DNA of 9,495 nucleotides from Kiritimatiellales bacterium (GTDB lineage: Bacteria > Verrucomicrobiota > Kiritimatiellia > Kiritimatiellales > Pontiellaceae), in NCBI GenBank assembly GCA_030621805.1, contig JAUXGY010000042.1, positions 1-9,495 of the forward strand. Direction: 5' to 3'. Shown piece by piece: positions 6,396 through 9,495 of the stretch. The notes beneath the pieces were generated by a model. It searched no databases and was not told the origin of the DNA. It saw only the letters and a list, made by a program, of their open reading frames with translations. Each line of letters opens with the position of its first letter. Position 1 is the stretch's first letter. The position numbers and the translations under genes are program-made.

Positions 6396-7112
6396 TTAGA
6401 GCCCGGCGGTGAAGGAGATAAAGGCGGCGATACCGGTGAGGTCGGTGCTTCCACCCACGTCGGAAAGGTCGATGCTCGACCACGATCCGCGTGCGCCGAG
6501 GCCCAGCATGCCCTTCTCGTAGAGGCGGAATTCGAATCCGGCCCGGGCGTAGAGGCCGAGGCCGAAGGCCGATTCGTGGGTTTCGAAGATTTCGCTTTCA
6601 TCGGAGTCATCAGGAGTTTCTTCGCGGTCGGAGCTATAGTCGGCATAGACCATCAGCGGGCCGCCTGCTGCATAGAGGCGGACGTTGCGGTTCTTGTCGA
6701 GAAACAGGCTGGCGTAGATCCCACCCGCGAGGTCGAACATCCACATAGAGGTGGAGATGCTGACATAGAGGCCGTTTCCTCCGGCAGAGATAAAGTTGAT
6801 ATCGTTGAACTGGAAACCGAGCAGGAAGGAGGTTTCGAGACCATACTGGAAGCGATCACCCTTGGGAAGGGTTCCCCACGCGGCGCCTAATTGGGGAAGG
6901 AGGGATAGATCGATTTCTTCCGTTTCTGTCCCATTCGCTACATCAAACTTAAGATTTTCGAACTGCACGGCACCGAGCAGGGCCTGGACGGTGTAGTTAT
7001 AGTCCCATGTATCGTAGGTGTGGTATTGGGCTTGTGCGGCGGTGGTGGTTAGAACCAGTGCGGTGAATCCGGCCCGTGCAAGTTTAGTCAGGTTGATGGG
7101 GTTCCTTTCCAA
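6396..7112 (-). CDS. Outer-membrane beta-barrel protein, tandem copy 2 (TTG or ATC start)
   Basis: The product (238 residues from TTG) is a secreted protein with alternating aromatic/small-residue strands, read as a small outer-membrane beta-barrel. A signal peptide ends at AAQAQ. It is a close paralogue of the gene directly upstream (7116-7802): YTVQALLGAVQ, EIDLSLLPQLGA, KGDRFQYGLE, MWMFDLAGG, FGLGLYARAG and GGSTDLTGIAAFISFTAGL are shared with few changes, and the DNA is visibly similar. The main difference is an acidic loop (EETPDDSDESEIFETHES) that is longer and more negative than in copy 1, probably a surface loop. The protein ends in Leu, not the Phe common in barrel proteins. The only conventional start is TTG at 7112, three bases after the upstream stop and without a ribosome binding site; the codon aligned with the paralogue's ATG is ATC (7095-7097). 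Function is not known; barrel strand number was not computed. Confidence 0.8.
   Translation of the reverse strand: MERNPINLTKLARAGFTALVLTTTAAQAQYHTYDTWDYNYTVQALLGAVQFENLKFDVANGTETEEIDLSLLPQLGAAWGTLPKGDRFQYGLETSFLLGFQFNDINFISAGGNGLYVSISTSMWMFDLAGGIYASLFLDKNRNVRLYAAGGPLMVYADYSSDREETPDDSDESEIFETHESAFGLGLYARAGFEFRLYEKGMLGLGARGSWSSIDLSDVGGSTDLTGIAAFISFTAGL
7095..7108 (-). promoter_or_regulatory. Ribosome binding site placed for an ATC codon in barrel copy 2
   Basis: On the minus strand AAAGGAA (7102-7108) is followed by CCCC and then ATC (7095-7097). The spacing is right for initiation at the ATC, which aligns with the ATG of the upstream paralogue (MKISKTALIGF against INLTKLARAGF). The TTG at 7110-7112 lies before this site and has no such signal. 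Either the original ATG mutated to ATC and initiation is weak there, or translation now comes from TTG or by coupling from the gene upstream. Confidence 0.5.
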
Positions 7113-7115
7113 CGG

Positions 7116-7802
7116 CTAAAGTCCGGCGGTGAAGGAGATGAAGGCGGCTAGACCGGTGAGATCGGTGCTGCCCCCGACTTCGGAGAGGTCGACGCTCGCC
7201 CACGAACCGCGCACACCGAGGCCGAGCATTCCGCTTTCATAGATGCGGAATTCAACCCCGGTGCGGGCATAGAGGCCGAGGCCGAAGACGGATTCATTGT
7301 TGTCTTTTTCCGGGATACCAACGCCGTCTTCGTTGTAGTCTGATTGATAATTGGCATAGGTTAGGAGCGGACCGGCAGCGGCATAGACCCGAACCTTGTT
7401 GTTTTTATCGAGGAAGAGGCTGGCGTAGCCGCCCCCCGCGAGGTCGAACATCCACATGTCTGCGGAGACCCTTACCGTGGTTCCACCGCCGCCACTAGAA
7501 GTGAAGCGGATATCATCGACCATGAAGCCAAATAGGAAGGAGCATTCCAATCCGTACTGGAAGCGGTCGCCTTTTGGGATGGTACCCCATCCGGCGCCGA
7601 TTTGGGGAATGAGGGAGAGGTCTATTTCGGCGACCCCGCCATCTACATCGAGCTTCAGGTTTTCATACTGCACGGCACCAAGCAGAGCTTGCACAATATA
7701 GTTTTGGTCCCACTCGTCGTAGGTGTGATCCTGAGCTTGCGAGGCCGTGGTGGTTAGAAGAAGTGCGGTGAATCCGATGAGTGCAGTTTTTGATATTTTC
7801 AT
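7116..7802 (-). CDS. Outer-membrane beta-barrel protein, tandem copy 1
   Basis: The 228-residue product has a signal peptide (MKISKTALIGFTALLLTTTASQAQ is its span, cleavage near SQA) followed by beta-strands typical of small outer-membrane barrels. It belongs to no family I can name with confidence. The start is the ATG at 7802 with AAGGG 7-8 nt before it; the frame is open further upstream, but that stretch is the end of the HAD gene in another frame. ATG overlaps the HAD stop as ATGA (7799-7802), so translation is likely coupled. Compared with copy 2, the strands are conserved and the loops differ, for example SDYNEDGVGIPEKDNNES here against a more acidic loop there, and FTSSGGGGTTVRV against FISAGGNGLYVSI. 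A nonsense codon in the upstream HAD gene could reduce expression of both barrels by polarity. Confidence 0.85.
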   Translation of the reverse strand: MKISKTALIGFTALLLTTTASQAQDHTYDEWDQNYIVQALLGAVQYENLKLDVDGGVAEIDLSLIPQIGAGWGTIPKGDRFQYGLECSFLFGFMVDDIRFTSSGGGGTTVRVSADMWMFDLAGGGYASLFLDKNNKVRVYAAAGPLLTYANYQSDYNEDGVGIPEKDNNESVFGLGLYARTGVEFRIYESGMLGLGVRGSWASVDLSEVGGSTDLTGLAAFISFTAGL

Positions 7803-8497
7803 AGTGTGCCCTTTTTGTTTTCCGCATTTTTTCCGGTTTTGAAGATGGTTTTCCAGTCGTTTTTTATACTGACGATGGTCCATCCCCGTTGGGGAGATTC
7901 GTCGAGTCCGCGGTCGAGGCGGCCAATGTGGGAGTCGCGGTCGTAGGCGGTTTCACGTTCTGCGTCGTCATGGTGGATGTAGACGGCCAGCCGCTTGCCG
8001 GTTCCGGCGGTGGTCCATTCGAGCATTTGGAAGTCGCCGTCGGAGTTGCCAAAGGCGGCGATGGGTCGGCGGCCAATGTGCAGGTTGATGGTGAGGGGTT
8101 TGCCTTCCTTGTCGTCGATAAAGTCGAGTTCGGGAAGGCGGACGATCACGGGCTTTCCATCGCGCAGTTCATATTTAGTTTTAATGCTACTGCCGATCAC
8201 TTGCTCGGGCGGAATGCCGTACACTTTTTCCGCCCACGGGCGCATGAATTCGATGCCCCCGCCGGAGACGATAAAGGTCTTAAATTCATTGGCGCGAAGG
8301 TAGTCGAGAAGTTCGAGCATCGGTTGGTAGACCATTTCGGTATAGAGCTTTCCCGTTTCAGGATGTCGGGCTGTGGTGATCCAGTCGGAGACGATCTGTT
8401 CAAACTCCTCGGTGGTGGTGCCCGCGTGGGTGGCCATCGCCATTTCAATCAATGCGTGTTCGCCGCTCGCGAGTGCGGCTTTGGTGTCGCCTTTCAA
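7799..8497 (-). CDS. C-terminal fragment of the split HAD phosphatase
   Basis: Downstream of the TAA the same frame stays open for 245 codons; the first conventional start in it is a TTG at 8497, giving 232 residues. This piece carries motif II (FIVSGGG) and motif IV (FGNSDGD) but neither the signal peptide nor the DxD nucleophile. No ribosome binding site precedes the TTG, so independent translation is doubtful. Sequence conservation of its motifs suggests that the stop is recent. Confidence 0.6.
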   Translation of the reverse strand: MKGDTKAALASGEHALIEMAMATHAGTTTEEFEQIVSDWITTARHPETGKLYTEMVYQPMLELLDYLRANEFKTFIVSGGGIEFMRPWAEKVYGIPPEQVIGSSIKTKYELRDGKPVIVRLPELDFIDDKEGKPLTINLHIGRRPIAAFGNSDGDFQMLEWTTAGTGKRLAVYIHHDDAERETAYDRDSHIGRLDRGLDESPQRGWTIVSIKNDWKTIFKTGKNAENKKGTL

Positions 8498-8536
8498 AAC
8501 GGAGGCGAAAGGTTCTTTTGTTTTCCACTCCGGATG

Positions 8537-8803
8537 TTACGGGGCGAGTTGCTTGATGCGGGCGAAGACGAAAACGGCTTGCACATACATCGGCTGTTCG
8601 CTCCAGAGGGTGCCGTCGTTATCAAACACGGCAATGCGCTCGGCGGGGATCACAAAGTCGGCAGAGCCCGGCGTTGTGGTGGCCTCAACAAATTCAACAA
8701 TGGATTGCCGCGCGGCTCCGTCGTTCCACGAGGGCAAAGGGGTGTCGGCGAGAAGGGATGAGACGGAGAGAATAAGAGCGAGGAGTAGGGCTTGTTTTTT
8801 CAT
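8537..8803 (-). CDS. N-terminal fragment of the split HAD phosphatase
   Basis: As written, translation from 8803 gives an 88-residue peptide holding the signal sequence and motif I (DNDGTLW) and ending at the premature TAA. Lacking motifs II-IV it cannot be an active phosphatase. Annotation software may start it at the ATG at 8818, but the GGAG lies between the two ATGs and favours 8803. Confidence 0.6.
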   Translation of the reverse strand: MKKQALLLALILSVSSLLADTPLPSWNDGAARQSIVEFVEATTTPGSADFVIPAERIAVFDNDGTLWSEQPMYVQAVFVFARIKQLAP

Positions 8804-8818
8804 GGGATTCTCCAACAT

Positions 8819-8848
8819 AAAACCGCCCCGAAAGTTCGGGGCGGTTTT
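8819..8848. terminator. Bidirectional rho-independent terminator hairpin
   Basis: A perfect 14-bp stem (8819-8832 with 8835-8848) around AG, with core CCGCCCCGAA / TTCGGGGCGG and A/T ends giving a T-run in both directions. On the plus strand TTTTGGTTTTTT follows. It lies 17 bp after the sulfatase stop and serves that minus-strand gene. It ends immediately before ATG 8818 and only 15 nt before the HAD start at 8803, leaving no room for a promoter between hairpin and gene. Confidence 0.9.
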
Positions 8849-8865
8849 GGTTTTTTAACGGATGT

Positions 8866-9495
8866 TTAGTGTGCGCCAGCGGCTCCTTTTTCCATGGCTT
8901 CGATAACCTTGTCTAGGCTGAAGCTGGCGGGTTTCATGCGCGGAGGATATTCCTGAAAGGTACTTAGAAATTTACCGACATAGGTTTGGGCTGGCACCAA
9001 TAGGTAGGCGCGATCCAGCAACCAGTCGTAGTAGGTGTTGGACGTGATGATGGCCTGTTCGTAGGGGTCGCGGCGAAGGTTAAAGATTAGCGGAACGCGG
9101 AGCGGCACAAAAGGATCCATCCAAACCCGCAGGGTTCCCGGTGTTTTCTGCTGCATGAAGATTAACTTCCAATCTTTGTAGCGCAGGGCGGTCAGGTCGC
9201 CGTCGTCAGAGAAGTAGAAAATTTCCTTGCGCGGGCTTTCCACGGCGTTCGGATCTTTCAGGTGGGCGGTGATGTCGTAGCCATCGAGGTGCACTTTATA
9301 GTCGCGACTCATCGCCGTGGAGGTATAGCCGTTCAGCAGATCTTCCTTGATGCCGGATTTTCCGGCAGCGGCCACGAAGGTGGGAATCCAGTCCATGTGG
9401 TGGACGATTTCCGTGCTGATTGATCCGGGGGTAACCACGCCGGGCCAGCGAAGCATGCAGGGGACACGCCATCCGCCTTCCCAGTTGGTGTTTTT
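8866..9495 (-). CDS. Sulfatase, C-terminal part (5' end beyond the window)
   Basis: The frame is open to the right edge and encodes the last 209 residues of a type I sulfatase, a Ca-dependent enzyme that hydrolyses sulfate esters with a formylglycine residue. The visible start of the piece, KNTNWEGGWRVPCMLRWPG, is the conserved block that follows the active site in this family. HHMDWIPTFVAAAG (with its Asp) and LDGYDITAHL, then a DDGDLTALRYKDWKLIF strand and FNLRRDPYE, are standard C-terminal sulfatase landmarks. The CxPSR-type formylglycine motif is outside the window, so activity and substrate cannot be judged. An internal ATG at 9456 is not a real start. The terminator hairpin follows 17 bp after the stop. 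The neighbourhood (HAD phosphatase, PhoD phosphatase, fucosidase) suggests desulfation of environmental polysaccharide or sulfate esters. Confidence 0.92.
   Translation of the reverse strand, partial: KNTNWEGGWRVPCMLRWPGVVTPGSISTEIVHHMDWIPTFVAAAGKSGIKEDLLNGYTSTAMSRDYKVHLDGYDITAHLKDPNAVESPRKEIFYFSDDGDLTALRYKDWKLIFMQQKTPGTLRVWMDPFVPLRVPLIFNLRRDPYEQAIITSNTYYDWLLDRAYLLVPAQTYVGKFLSTFQEYPPRMKPASFSLDKVIEAMEKGAAGAH

Larger units (their letters stand above)
7799..8803 (-). pseudogene. Periplasmic HAD-family phosphatase interrupted by one in-frame TAA
   Basis: Reading from the ATG at 8803, one frame of 335 codons encodes a complete haloacid dehalogenase-type phosphatase apart from a single TAA at codon 89 (8537-8539). 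Signal peptide 1-19 (LLADTP cleavage region) predicts export. Motif I is VFDNDGTLW (Asp61 nucleophile, Asp63), motif II is FIVSGGG (Ser at codon 180), and motif IV is FGNSDGDFQ (codons 252-258), so nothing else is missing. Around the stop the frame reads QLAP-stop-HPEWKTKEPF; relatives have Glu there, so one G-to-T change from GAA explains it. Periplasmic HAD proteins of this type are often found near sulfatases in PVC genomes. GGAG at 8809-8812 with a 5-8 nt spacer supports 8803 over the ATG at 8818. The end overlaps the next gene by ATGA. A recent nonsense mutation, a sequencing error, or low-level read-through are the options. Confidence 0.85.

Noticed and set aside
7803..7883. An N-terminal extension of barrel copy 1 up to 7883
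   Set aside because: The extra 27 residues are highly basic, would bury the signal peptide, and overlap the HAD coding frame; ATG 7802 has a good ribosome binding site and an ATGA junction.
8537..8539. Recoding of the TAA in the HAD gene (selenocysteine, pyrrolysine or programmed read-through)
   Set aside because: Known recoded amino acids use TGA or TAG, not TAA, and homologs carry ordinary Glu; a point mutation or sequencing error is simpler.
7889..8761. A 290-residue open frame on the plus strand opposite the HAD gene
   Set aside because: It is the shadow of the HAD coding frame, with no recognisable domain; the minus strand carries the full set of HAD motifs.
1..9495. CRISPR array, tRNA or rRNA genes, insertion-sequence transposase or phage genes
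   Set aside because: I saw no regularly spaced direct repeats, cloverleaf-like sequence, ribosomal RNA stretches or transposase/integrase motifs in either strand.

Overview
The window looks like chromosomal DNA from a Gram-negative bacterium of the PVC group, most likely a Verrucomicrobiota/Kiritimatiellota-type polysaccharide degrader. This is inferred from gene content: an exported GH29 fucosidase, a sulfatase, a PhoD-type phosphatase and a periplasmic HAD phosphatase next to a sulfatase, together with secreted beta-barrel proteins. No rRNA or other phylogenetic marker is present, so the assignment is tentative.

Left part (1-3130, + strand): the C-terminal half of a 2-oxoacid dehydrogenase E2 acyltransferase is cut by the window edge. 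After 33 nt comes an exported alpha-L-fucosidase with two C-terminal beta-sandwich (F5/8 type C-like) regions, and 7 nt later a small DnaQ-fold exonuclease. The three genes are closely spaced and could share a transcript, although their functions are unrelated. Between this block and the convergent minus-strand genes lie two copies of a short palindromic repeat in inverted orientation (3127-3154 and 3211-3237).

Middle part (3241-6261, - strand): a short endonuclease III-like gene lacks about 60 internal residues in frame and the last cysteine of its Fe-S loop, so it is probably a decayed gene. It is separated by a second, different palindromic element (3710-3763) from a large exported PhoD-like phosphatase of 829 residues with a long N-terminal beta-rich extension.

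Right part (6396-9495, - strand): read in the direction of transcription this is sulfatase (partial), a perfect 14-bp terminator hairpin, a periplasmic HAD phosphatase interrupted by one in-frame TAA, and two tandem paralogous outer-membrane beta-barrel genes. The HAD gene overlaps the first barrel gene by ATGA, and the second barrel gene starts within a few bases of the first one's stop. The second barrel gene has lost the ATG of its paralogue: the aligned codon is ATC, behind a good ribosome binding site, and the only conventional start is a TTG 15 nt upstream.

Taken together the region is an accessory locus for extracellular removal of sulfate, phosphate and fucose from polysaccharides or organic esters. 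The sequence shows several signs of recent change: a nonsense codon, an internal deletion, a tandem duplication with diverging loops, and interspersed palindromes. I do not see a clearly new defence or mobile system. The HAD / duplicated barrel / PhoD cluster beside a sulfatase is the best candidate for an undescribed functional unit.
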